Assembly: GCA_031270805.1 (NCBI GenBank)
Contig: JAISWK010000192.1
Location: 1 to 63,631, forward strand
Source of the DNA: Gracilibacteraceae bacterium
Lineage (GTDB): Bacteria; Bacillota; Desulfitobacteriia; Desulfitobacteriales; Syntrophobotulaceae
Direction of reading: 5' to 3'
Length of the DNA: 63,631 nt
Below are positions 37,006-44,359 of this stretch, one piece after another; the stretch's first letter is position 1; the number at the start of each line of letters is the position of its first letter. Under the pieces are notes generated by a model. It worked only from the letters and a program-made list of their open reading frames with translations, did not search any database and was not told the DNA's origin. A program made the position numbers and the translations under genes.

Positions 37006-37317
37006 ATGGGCAGATTGGCCCAAGCCTTCACGGAGGTGGAGGAACATGCGGCTGTTTTTGGCCAGGAACTAAAAAGTTTAAGGGAATACGCCATTTTTTT
37101 GGAGGAAGAAAATCTGTGTCTGAAGCGGGAGCTCAGCGTCCTGAGCGAAACGGATCCGGACTTGGTGCGGGCGAACTCAGCCCTGATTCAGCGGCAGGCG
37201 GCGGAAACCCTGGAAAAGATGTACGCGGATTCTTTTCACGTCTGCCACTTGTGTTTCGGGCGGCCGCGGGCGGAGCCGTGTCTGTTCTGCGAAGCTTTCC
37301 TCCGCCGCGATGGCTGA
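37006..37317 (+). CDS. yabA: Replication initiation control protein YabA
   Basis: 103 residues. The N-terminal ~60 residues form a coiled coil (LREYAIFLEEENLCLKREL); the C-terminal zinc module is HVCHLCFGRP followed by CLFCEAFL. YabA binds DnaA and DnaN and slows replication initiation. The start at 37006 follows GGAGG, one base after the ricT stop. It overlaps rsmI by 8 bp. The protein is slightly shorter than B. subtilis YabA but complete in its parts. Confidence 0.9.
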   Translation: MGRLAQAFTEVEEHAAVFGQELKSLREYAIFLEEENLCLKRELSVLSETDPDLVRANSALIQRQAAETLEKMYADSFHVCHLCFGRPRAEPCLFCEAFLRRDG

Positions 37318-38185
37318 GGCCGGCGGCGAGGCCGCTCCGGCGGGCGCTCTGTACGTCTGCGCCACGCCGATCGGCAACCTGGAGGATATTACGCTGCGCG
37401 TACTCAGGGTTTTGCGCGAGGCGGACTTGATCGCGGCGGAGGATACGCGGCATACGCGGAAGCTCCTCGCCCGTTACGAAATCGACACGCCGCTGGTCAG
37501 TTACCGCGAACACAACGAGCGCCGCCAGAGCGAGGCGCTGCTCCGGGCTCTGCTGGCCGGGAAAAATGTGGCGCTGGTTTCCGACGCCGGTCTGCCCTGT
37601 ATTTCCGACCCCGGCGCCGTTATCGTGCGGACGGCGGCGGCTGCCGGGATCCGGGTCGATGTTCTGCCCGGCCCGAGCGCCGGCCTCACGGCTCTTGTCC
37701 TGAGCGGGCTGCCCGCCGAGCGTTTTATCTTTCTCGGCTTTCTCCCCGCCGCCCGGAGCGCGCGGGGCCGGGAATTGGACGAATTGGAGGGTCTGCCCTA
37801 CACGCTGATCTTTTACGAGGCGCCGCACCGGCTGGCCGCGACGCTGGGAGACATGGCCGCGCGCTGGCCGGAGCGCCGGGCCGCAGTGACCCGGGAACTG
37901 ACAAAATTGCATCAGGAGGTATGCCAGGGAACCCTGCGGGAACTGGCGCAGCGTTTCGCGGCCGCGCCGGCCAGAGGCGAGTGCTGTCTGTTGCTCGCCC
38001 CGGTCGAACGGACGCCGGCGCCGCCGCCGGCGGCGGAAACAGTGCTGGTTCGGCTGCGGGAACTGACGGCGGCGGGCCTGAGCGGGCGGGAAGCCAGAGC
38101 GCAGATCGCGGCGGAGTACGGCCTGGGGAAAAAAGAACTGTACCGCCTCTGGCTGACGCACGCGCATGAAAAAGGAGGCGGATAA
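37310..38185 (+). CDS. rsmI: 16S rRNA (cytidine-1402-2'-O)-methyltransferase
   Basis: 291 residues of the tetrapyrrole methylase-like SPOUT-unrelated family. N-terminal YVCATPIGNLEDITLRVLRV, EDTRHTRKLL, SYREHNERRQSE, VSDAGLPCISDPGAVIVR and GLTALVLSGLP are diagnostic. It uses S-adenosylmethionine to methylate C1402 of 16S rRNA. The stop codon lies in the loop of a hairpin that serves as terminator for the convergent abrB gene. Confidence 0.95.
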   Translation: MAEAGGEAAPAGALYVCATPIGNLEDITLRVLRVLREADLIAAEDTRHTRKLLARYEIDTPLVSYREHNERRQSEALLRALLAGKNVALVSDAGLPCISDPGAVIVRTAAAAGIRVDVLPGPSAGLTALVLSGLPAERFIFLGFLPAARSARGRELDELEGLPYTLIFYEAPHRLAATLGDMAARWPERRAAVTRELTKLHQEVCQGTLRELAQRFAAAPARGECCLLLAPVERTPAPPPAAETVLVRLRELTAAGLSGREARAQIAAEYGLGKKELYRLWLTHAHEKGGG

Positions 38186-38193
38186 CCGCCTCC
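38169..38193 (-). terminator. Terminator of the abrB-type gene, embedded in the rsmI 3' end
   Basis: Read on the minus strand: GGAGGCGG-TTAT-CCGCCTCC (38193-38174) followed by TTTTT (38173-38169). It is a perfect 8-bp stem 26 bp after the abrB stop. The loop contains the rsmI stop codon (TAA, read on the plus strand). There is no T-run on the plus strand, so it is one-way. Confidence 0.85.
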
Positions 38194-38218
38194 TGCAGAA
38201 ACCGGTGGGTCTTGAGCC

Positions 38219-38491
38219 TTAGAGTATCGCGCTATCCGCGTTGAGAAGCGCGGACATGTTGCCGGTGCACTCGCGGCAGACATTCTTCCCATGGTACTGT
38301 TGCATCCCTTCCGCGCTGCCGCAGAAAATGCACGCCGGCGCGTACTTCTTCAGGATGATTTTTTCCTCGTCCACGTAAATCTCCAAAGCGTCTTTTTCGT
38401 CGATACCGAGTGTGCGGCGCAACTCGATTGGCAGCACCACGCGCCCCAGTTCATCCACCTTTCTTACTATGCCGGTTGATTTGATCGTCAT
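38219..38491 (-). CDS. AbrB/SpoVT-type transition-state regulator with zinc-ribbon tail
   Basis: 90 residues. The N-terminal swapped-hairpin DNA-binding domain is highly conserved: KSTGIVRKVDELGRVVLPIE and RRTLGIDEKDALEIYVD. The C-terminal part has two CxxC pairs (CIFCGS and CRECTG), probably a zinc or redox site. Such regulators control growth-phase transitions in Bacillota. The gene sits between rsmI and metG, as in Bacillus and Clostridia. Own promoter at 38536-38564 and own terminator at 38169-38193, so monocistronic. Confidence 0.93.
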   Translation of the reverse strand: MTIKSTGIVRKVDELGRVVLPIELRRTLGIDEKDALEIYVDEEKIILKKYAPACIFCGSAEGMQQYHGKNVCRECTGNMSALLNADSAIL

Positions 38492-38535
38492 GGAATCACT
38501 CCTTCTTAATTATCTTAGCCACAAGGGCTACCCTT

Positions 38536-38564
38536 AACTTACCAAAAATGTCTTTAACAGTCAA
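38536..38564 (-). promoter_or_regulatory. Promoter of the abrB-type gene
   Basis: On the minus strand: TTGACT (38564-38559), 17 bp, TAAGTT (38541-38536). The leader contains AAGGGTAGCCCTT, a short dyad, before GGAGTGATTCC and the ATG. Confidence 0.65.
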
Positions 38565-38642
38565 GCCCTTTTTGCCAAAAAATAAAAATTTTTTTTCAGG
38601 ACATAGCCCGATCAGCAATTATTTCGACAAAGGAGAACTGTC

Positions 38643-40172
38643 ATGACCTATTATATCACAACTCCGATCTATTATCCCAATTCCAGTCCGCATATTGGAA
38701 CGGCTTACACGACGGTCGCAGCGGACGCAATCGCACGTCTGCAGCGGATGCGCGGCCAGGAGGTGCATTTTTTGACGGGGACGGATGAAAATTCGCAAAA
38801 AATAATTCGCGCCGCCGAAAAATTGGGCTTGGAACCTTTGCCCTACGTAGACGGCATTGTGGAAAAATTTCGCAGTCTCTGGCAGCTTTGTCATGTGCAA
38901 TACGACGATTTTATCCGCACGACGGAAAAGAGGCACGCCGCAGTGGTGCAGCAGGTTTTCCGCCGCCTCTACGAGCAGGGCGATATTTACAAGGCGGAAT
39001 ACGAGGGCTGGTATTGCACGCCTTGCGAAACTTTCTGGCCGGAGAAGAAAATAGCGGAGGGGAAGTGTCCGAATGATTGGTGCGGGCAGGAGGTGGAATG
39101 GATGAAGGAAGAAAGCTATTTTTTCCGCCTGTCCAAGTACCGGGAGCGGCTGCTGGCCCATATCGAGGCCAACCCGCTTTTCATCCAGCCGGTTTCCCGC
39201 CGCAACGAAATGATCCGTTTCATCAGCGGCGGTCTCGAAGACCTCTGCGTTTCGCGCACAACCTTCCAATGGGGCATCACGGTGCCCTTCGACCCCAAAC
39301 ACGTGGTCTATGTCTGGCTGGACGCCCTGATCAACTACATTTCGGCCCTGGGCTACCCCGACGGAGAGCTTTTCCGCAAATTCTGGCCGGCGGACGTGCA
39401 TATTATGGGCAAGGATATCGTCCGTTTTCACGCTGTGATCTGGCCGATCATCCTCCTGGCCCTCGACCTGCCCCTGCCCCGGCAGATTTACGGCCACGGC
39501 TGGTTTATCGATCGGGCCGGGGGCAAGATCTCCAAGTCGCGCGGGAATGTGGAGGACGCTTTTGACCTGCTGGAGCGCTACGGCTCCGACGCCGTCCGCT
39601 ATTTTCTGCTGCGGGAAATGCAGCCCGGCGCGGATGGCACTTACTCGGAGGACGACTTGGTCATGCGCCTCAATACTGATCTGGCCAACGATCTCGGCAA
39701 TTTTGTCTCCCGGTCGCTGGCGATGGTGGAGCGGTACTGCGGCGGCGGCGTCCCGACCCCGGGCGCGCCGGGCGAGCGGGAAGAAGCAATTGTCGCGCTG
39801 GCCGCAGAGGTCTGGGGCGGGATTGAAAAAAAACTGCTGGCCTGCGATCCGGCGGGGGCGCTGGATGAACTATGGCGTTTTGTGGCCCGCCTGAACAGAT
39901 ATGTGGACGAATCCGCTCCTTGGGCGCTGGCCAAAGACCCGGCTGCGGCGGAGCGGTTGGGGACGGTACTCTACACCTGCGCGGAAGCCGTCCGGGTGCT
40001 GGGGATTTTCTCCGCCCCCTTCATGCCCGGCGTGCCGGAACGGCTGCGACCGCTCCTGGGCGGGGCTGTTTCTTTCCACAACTGGGCGGACGGCGGCCTC
40101 TGGGGTCTGCTCGCCCCCGGGACGCGCGTGCAAAAGGGGGCCCCTCTCTTCCCCCGGGTAGACCTGCGATGA
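38643..40172 (+). CDS. metG: Methionyl-tRNA synthetase (short form)
   Basis: 509 residues. Class I signature HIGT in NSSPHIGTAYTTVAAD, zinc-binding CTPC and CPNDWC pairs near 125-150, and KISKSRGNVEDAF near 296. The family's C-terminal EMAP-II-like tRNA-binding/dimerisation domain, present in many Bacillota MetG proteins (about 640-660 residues), is absent; the protein stops after the anticodon-binding helices. AAAGGAG is 7 bases before the ATG. It overlaps tatD by 4 bp. Confidence 0.96.
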   Translation: MTYYITTPIYYPNSSPHIGTAYTTVAADAIARLQRMRGQEVHFLTGTDENSQKIIRAAEKLGLEPLPYVDGIVEKFRSLWQLCHVQYDDFIRTTEKRHAAVVQQVFRRLYEQGDIYKAEYEGWYCTPCETFWPEKKIAEGKCPNDWCGQEVEWMKEESYFFRLSKYRERLLAHIEANPLFIQPVSRRNEMIRFISGGLEDLCVSRTTFQWGITVPFDPKHVVYVWLDALINYISALGYPDGELFRKFWPADVHIMGKDIVRFHAVIWPIILLALDLPLPRQIYGHGWFIDRAGGKISKSRGNVEDAFDLLERYGSDAVRYFLLREMQPGADGTYSEDDLVMRLNTDLANDLGNFVSRSLAMVERYCGGGVPTPGAPGEREEAIVALAAEVWGGIEKKLLACDPAGALDELWRFVARLNRYVDESAPWALAKDPAAAERLGTVLYTCAEAVRVLGIFSAPFMPGVPERLRPLLGGAVSFHNWADGGLWGLLAPGTRVQKGAPLFPRVDLR

Positions 40173-40966
40173 TCTGGGATGTACATGCGCATTTGAACAA
40201 CCCGCGCTTGGCCGGCGACTTGGAGGCCGTACTGGCGCGGGCGCGCTCCGCCGGGGTGGAGCGGATCATCAATATCGGGTTTGATGAAAATTCCAGCGCG
40301 GAATCGCTGGCCCTGGCGGAACAATATGACTTTATTTACGCGGCCGTAGGCGTCCATCCCCACGACGCGACGGGGGCCGGCCCTGCGGTCTGGGACGCTC
40401 TGCGCCGCATGGCCCGGCAGCCCAGGGTCGTGGCCTGGGGGGAGATCGGACTGGATTATTTCCGCGACCTTTCCCCCCGTCTGCTGCAGCGCCGCGTCTT
40501 TATCGAACAGATCGAACTGGCGGACGAGGCCGGTCTGCCCATCATTATTCACGACCGGGACGCGCACGGGGACGTGCTGGAGATCGTCCGCGCCCATACG
40601 CCGGCTCACGGCGGCGTGTTCCATTCTTACTCCGGATCCTGGGAGACGGCCCGCGCGGCGCTGGCCCTGGGTTTCTATCTTTCCTTCAGCGGGCCGGTTA
40701 CTTACCGCAACGCGCGCCAAATACTGGAGACGGTGGCCAAAGCCCCGGCCGATCGCATCCTGGTGGAGACGGACTGCCCTTACCTGCCGCCGGAACCGCA
40801 TCGCGGCCAGAGAAACGAGCCGGCTTACGCGGCTCTGACTGCGGCGAAAATAGCGGAGCTGCGCGCTGTTTCTCTGGAAGAAATTGCCAAAATAACAACG
40901 GAAAACGCGGAGAGAATTTTTCCCCGCGTTTCCCGAGAAGAAGATCGCCGAGCCGGAACGGACTAA
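40169..40966 (+). CDS. tatD: TatD-family metal-dependent deoxyribonuclease
   Basis: 265 residues. Metal-binding motifs of the family are in place: DVHAHLN at the N-terminus, GVHPHDAT, AWGEIGLDYFRD, IIIHDRDAHG, VFHSYSGSW and VETDCPYLPPEPHRG. It acts as a 3'-5' exonuclease on damaged DNA. It starts within the metG stop (ATGA), the usual metG-tatD pair. The end overlaps the convergent hexapeptide-protein gene by 4 bp. Confidence 0.95.
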   Translation: MIWDVHAHLNNPRLAGDLEAVLARARSAGVERIINIGFDENSSAESLALAEQYDFIYAAVGVHPHDATGAGPAVWDALRRMARQPRVVAWGEIGLDYFRDLSPRLLQRRVFIEQIELADEAGLPIIIHDRDAHGDVLEIVRAHTPAHGGVFHSYSGSWETARAALALGFYLSFSGPVTYRNARQILETVAKAPADRILVETDCPYLPPEPHRGQRNEPAYAALTAAKIAELRAVSLEEIAKITTENAERIFPRVSREEDRRAGTD

Positions 40967-41502
40967 AGCCCTCCGCTCGAAGCGATTATTTGGCTGAGGG
41001 CCTCCCGATGCCTGGCGGCCCTGCGCACATATTCCGCCACCCGCCTGGCCTGCCCGGCCAGTTCCTCCGCCGTGAGTTCCCGCGCCACCCGGGCCGGGCT
41101 GCCCATAATCAGCGTATGCGAAGGGAAGGTTTTTCTTTCCGTCACGAGAGAGCGGGCGGCGACCAGGCAGTGATCGCCGATAACAGCGTGGTTCAGGATG
41201 ACGGCGCCAATGCCGACCAGGGAACCGGCGCCGATGCGGCAGCCGTGCAGGACGCAGGAGTGGCCGATGCTCACGTCCTCGGCCAGAAAAAGTTCGATCC
41301 CCGCATCGGTGTGCAGGACGCTCAGGTCCTGAATATTTGTCCGCGATCCGACGACGATCGCATCGGTGTCGCCGCGCAGGACGGCGTTATGCCAGACGCT
41401 GACTTCGGCGCCCAAGGTAACGTCGCCGATGATTTGCGCGCCGGGTGCGATGAAAACATTTGCCCCCAGCTTGGGCTGCTTGTCCGCAAAATTGTAAATC
41501 AT
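40963..41502 (-). CDS. Gamma-class carbonic-anhydrase-like hexapeptide protein
   Basis: 179 residues from ATG 41502; a TTG nine codons upstream is an alternative. Left-handed beta-helix repeats run from about 12 to 140. The zinc-ligand His positions of gamma carbonic anhydrases match LSVLHTDAG and IGHSCVLHGC, and the surrounding VLRGDTDAIVVGSRTNIQD is typical of the YrdA/PaaY group. It may hydrate CO2 or act on CoA thioesters. It lies 36 bp after citF on the minus strand and is probably its last partner. Confidence 0.88.
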   Translation of the reverse strand: MIYNFADKQPKLGANVFIAPGAQIIGDVTLGAEVSVWHNAVLRGDTDAIVVGSRTNIQDLSVLHTDAGIELFLAEDVSIGHSCVLHGCRIGAGSLVGIGAVILNHAVIGDHCLVAARSLVTERKTFPSHTLIMGSPARVARELTAEELAGQARRVAEYVRRAARHREALSQIIASSGGL

Positions 41503-41538
41503 ATTATTTCGGAAACCTTTCGCCGCCAAAAGCCTCTG

Positions 41539-43101
41539 TTACTTGGGTTGGCGCACGACGTCTATGACCGTGCCGTCGCGATATTCGACCACGGCGACGA
41601 TTTTATCCGTGAATTCGATCGCGTCCGGCTTGCCGGTCAGGTTTTCGCCAAATTCTTTCAGGGATTTGATATCCGTGAGCGGGAGCGCCGAACCCTGCAA
41701 TTTTTCCAGCAAATCCTGGCGTTGCGGATTGATGGCAATGCCGCGATCCGTCACCAGAACGTCGATCGTTTCGCCCGGGGAGGTGACGGTGGTCACCCGG
41801 TCGCGTACCATGCAGAGACGGCCCTTGAGCAGGTTGGAAACGACAATGGCGATCTTCGATCCGGCCGAGCAGTCGTTGTGGCCGCCCGAAGCGCCCATGA
41901 CTACGCCGTCGGAACCGGTGACGACGTTGACATTGAAGTCGAGGTCGATCTCCGTCGCCCCGAGGATCATGATGTCCAGATTGTTGACGACGGCGCCGCG
42001 GCTGTGCGGATTGCCGTAGAGCGAGCCGCTCATAAGCATGTGGGCGGGGTTCTCGCCGGCGGATTTGACCGAATCCAGGTCAAAGCACTGCACGTCGAAC
42101 AAAGCCCGCAAGAGACCTTCCTTCAGCATTTGGACAAAATAGGAGGTGATTCCGCCGGCCCCGAAAGCGCCGACGACGCCTTTTGCCAACATCCGTTCCC
42201 GCACAAAAGCGGCCACGGCCAGTGAAGCCCCGCCGGCCCCGGTCTGCAAAGACATGCCGTCCTTGATATAGCCGGCCTCATCCAGCAAGGCAGCCGCCGA
42301 TTCGGCGATGCGCAACCCGATCGGGTCGGTCGTCACTCGGGTCGTGCCCGAGGCGATGCCGGCCGGGTCGCCGATCTTGTCCACGACGAGGACAAAATCC
42401 ACCTTGTCCTGCGTGATCTGTATGGGCGGCGGCGCGGGGTAATCAACGAGATTATCCGTGACGGCGACTACATAATCGGCGTATTCCGTGTCCGGAAAAA
42501 TGTAAGAAAGAACGCCGCAAGCCGAGGGCCCGTGCGTGCCGTTGACATTGCCGTAAGGGTCGCAGGTCGGGGAAGCGGCAAAGGCCACGTCGATGTGCAT
42601 GTCCCCGCTCTCAATCGCCCGGGGGCGACCGCCGTGACTGCGAAAAATAGCCGGCTTCCGCAGAAGGCCGGTGGTGATGGCCTTGGCCACGGGGCCGGGC
42701 GAGATATAGCTGCAGGAAATCTGCGTGATGACGCCCGATTTGATATATTCGACCAGCGGCTCATGACAGCCGAAAATCCCTGTCGCCGCCACGTGCAGAT
42801 CCTTGAGCCCCCGCTCCGCCGCGGCTTTCATGACGAGGTTCACCACATAATCGCCGTTGCGCAGATGATGGTGAAAACCAAAGGTCATGCCGTCCCTGAC
42901 GCCGATGCGGTCGAAGACTTCATCGATGGAGCGGCAAAGTTTTTCCTCCGCCGGCGGCGTCTGATGCGCCGGTTTTACGCTCCGGCGCTTCGTCCCCACC
43001 GTCGCCCGCTCACCGTAATTGTTGAAAGCGCCGGTAAAAGGCCGAACCTGGCCGTACCCCTCAATATAATCCGGAAATTCCCGTCCGAGAACATTTTTCA
43101 T
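41539..43101 (-). CDS. citF: Citrate lyase alpha subunit (citrate:acetyl-ACP transferase)
   Basis: 520 residues, normal length. It exchanges acetyl for citryl on the acyl-carrier subunit. Opening region LGREFPDYIEGYGQVRPFTG and DGMTFGFHHHLRNGDYVVN are diagnostic; further conserved strings are ISPGPVAKAI, SHGGRPRAIESGDMHIDVAF, TGAGGASLAVAAF and ASGGHNDCSAGSKIAIV. Soluble cytoplasmic complex with CitD and CitE. GGGGGAA precedes the ATG. The gene follows citE by 71 bp. Confidence 0.95.
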   Translation of the reverse strand: MKNVLGREFPDYIEGYGQVRPFTGAFNNYGERATVGTKRRSVKPAHQTPPAEEKLCRSIDEVFDRIGVRDGMTFGFHHHLRNGDYVVNLVMKAAAERGLKDLHVAATGIFGCHEPLVEYIKSGVITQISCSYISPGPVAKAITTGLLRKPAIFRSHGGRPRAIESGDMHIDVAFAASPTCDPYGNVNGTHGPSACGVLSYIFPDTEYADYVVAVTDNLVDYPAPPPIQITQDKVDFVLVVDKIGDPAGIASGTTRVTTDPIGLRIAESAAALLDEAGYIKDGMSLQTGAGGASLAVAAFVRERMLAKGVVGAFGAGGITSYFVQMLKEGLLRALFDVQCFDLDSVKSAGENPAHMLMSGSLYGNPHSRGAVVNNLDIMILGATEIDLDFNVNVVTGSDGVVMGASGGHNDCSAGSKIAIVVSNLLKGRLCMVRDRVTTVTSPGETIDVLVTDRGIAINPQRQDLLEKLQGSALPLTDIKSLKEFGENLTGKPDAIEFTDKIVAVVEYRDGTVIDVVRQPK

Positions 43102-43172
43102 CGTAATTCCCCCATTTTTAACTTAATCATTTGTTTGCGCTCCCGCCGTCTGCGGTCGGGGAACACCGGTTT

Positions 43173-43859
43173 TCAGGCAAAAACGGCGTTGATGGTTTTG
43201 ACCTGTTTGCCGTCTGCGGCGACTTTGCCGGTAAATCCGAGCGCTTTGGCCGCCCCGGCGTCGGCGGCCAGTCCGTCCGCTTTGCCGACATAAGGCGTAT
43301 CGATGGATTCGACGCCCGCCACATGGCAGGCGACGGCGATCTTGCTGCGGGCGTAGACGAGCTGCTCCGCGCCGCCCGCTTCCGCGCCCAGGTCGGCCAG
43401 AAATTTTTTGGCGTCGAACATGACCGCCCGCACCCGCGGAGAAGCCGCGATAACGGCGGCGACGCTTTCCACGCCGGCAGCGGAGTCAATAGAAGGAATC
43501 AGGCGGATCTCGCCCGCGGGCAGATTGTTTTCCGCTTCCGCTTTATCCAGGATCTCCGCCGCCCGGACGACATATTCCGGTTTGGCCATCGGCACGATGA
43601 AATCACACGGTTTGCCGGGGGCGACCGTCAGCAGGTCCAGCTCAAAATCTTTTTGACAGGGGCAATTCGGGCGCACGACGACTTCCACCGCCGAATAATC
43701 CAAAAAGCGGAGCGCTTCAACCAGCAAAAGCCGGGCGGCGTCCTTTTCCGTATCCGCTACGGAATCTGCCAGGTCAAACAACACGCCGTCCGCGCCGTAC
43801 AACACCGCGTCCAGCAATATTTTCGGATTATTGGCATTCACAATCATAAGGCTTTTCAT
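43173..43859 (-). CDS. citE: Divergent, short CitE-like protein (citryl-ACP lyase subunit)
   Basis: 228 residues from ATG 43859; usual CitE is about 290-300. It aligns from NANNPKILLDAVLYGADGVL to GKQVKTINAVFA, so the C-terminal ~60 residues are missing; no continuing frame exists before citF. Several expected active-site positions differ: FDLEDAV is FDLADSV, the metal-ligand Glu of ESPLG is Asp in IDSAAGV, and the second metal ligand (Asp of GAEDY) appears as Lys in FDAKKF. The Arg of VVRPN is kept. By position it should cleave citryl-ACP to oxaloacetate and acetyl-ACP, but activity is questionable. AAAGGAATGG precedes the start. Confidence 0.82.
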   Translation of the reverse strand: MKSLMIVNANNPKILLDAVLYGADGVLFDLADSVADTEKDAARLLLVEALRFLDYSAVEVVVRPNCPCQKDFELDLLTVAPGKPCDFIVPMAKPEYVVRAAEILDKAEAENNLPAGEIRLIPSIDSAAGVESVAAVIAASPRVRAVMFDAKKFLADLGAEAGGAEQLVYARSKIAVACHVAGVESIDTPYVGKADGLAADAGAAKALGFTGKVAADGKQVKTINAVFA

Positions 43860-43915
43860 GTTACGACCATTCCTTTCTCTCCGGCGCAAATTGCTTCCGG
43901 TACCACCCTTCCTCT

Positions 43916-44188
43916 TCAGCCGGCCGCCCGCTCAATGGCGCAGCGCGTCCGGGCGCGAATCGTAAAATCCAGGGCGGCGTTATCCTGCGCCTTGATGAGG
44001 GCGGACTCCACGCCCAGATCTTCCGCCGTCTTCTTTATCACGGCCTTCATCTGCGTGCCGAACTGCTTCAGCACGACGGATTTTCCTTTCAATTCCACTG
44101 TTACGCCCGGTTCGCTGCCCGGTAGCACCGTGACGATGATGTCGCCGGCGTCGCTTGCGCCCGCGGTCGCTTCCCGTACTAATTTCAT
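43916..44188 (-). CDS. citD: Citrate lyase gamma subunit (acyl carrier protein)
   Basis: 90 residues from ATG 44188; TTG 44197 is an alternative. It carries the phosphoribosyl-dephospho-CoA group on a Ser in ATAGASDAGDIIV (Ser12), and ends with ALDFTIRARTRCAIERA, typical of CitD. First gene of the citD-citE-citF run. The genes for prosthetic-group synthesis and ligation (citC, citX, citG) are not adjacent in this window. Confidence 0.92.
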   Translation of the reverse strand: MKLVREATAGASDAGDIIVTVLPGSEPGVTVELKGKSVVLKQFGTQMKAVIKKTAEDLGVESALIKAQDNAALDFTIRARTRCAIERAAG

Positions 44189-44258
44189 TCCATCCAACCT
44201 CTCTGTTTTTATTTTCTGAAAAAAGAGAACAATAAGTTTTTTGGATATTCTCTCTCCT

Positions 44259-44286
44259 CTTCGCCTATATTATATAATAAGCGAAG
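44259..44286. promoter_or_regulatory. 28-bp palindrome covering the citD -10 region
   Basis: Arms CTTCGC (44259-44264) and GCGAAG (44281-44286) enclose 16 AT-rich bases that are themselves nearly symmetric (TATTATATAATA). It overlaps the citD -10 hexamer and lies 23 bp before the -35 of the divergent gene at 44360. It looks like an operator for a citrate-responsive regulator, which is not encoded here. Confidence 0.7.
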
Positions 44287-44297
44287 GAAGTGGACAA
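44269..44297 (-). promoter_or_regulatory. Promoter of citDEF
   Basis: On the minus strand: TTGTCC (44297-44292), 17 bp, TATAAT (44274-44269). The leader to citD is about 75 bases. Confidence 0.78.
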
Positions 44298-44308
44298 GTA
44301 TATTTTCG

Positions 44309-44337
44309 TTGTTTTTTTCGGCCCGTTATGGTATAGT
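44309..44337 (+). promoter_or_regulatory. Promoter of the glycosyltransferase-like gene
   Basis: TTGTTT (44309-44314), 17 bp, TATAGT (44332-44337). It is divergent from the citD promoter and ends 22 bp before the ATG at 44360. Confidence 0.65.
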
Positions 44338-44359
44338 CAACGCTGGAAGGGGGCAGGAG

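Noticed and set aside
38174-38193. Terminator of rsmI on the plus strand
   Set aside because: The hairpin is followed by TGCAGAAACC on the plus strand with no T-run. The T-run exists only on the minus strand, so it was assigned to the abrB-type gene.
43102-43172. Frameshift that would rejoin the missing end of CitE
   Set aside because: Only 71 bp lie between the citE stop and the citF start, too short for the ~60 missing residues, and no CitE-like sequence is seen in other frames.
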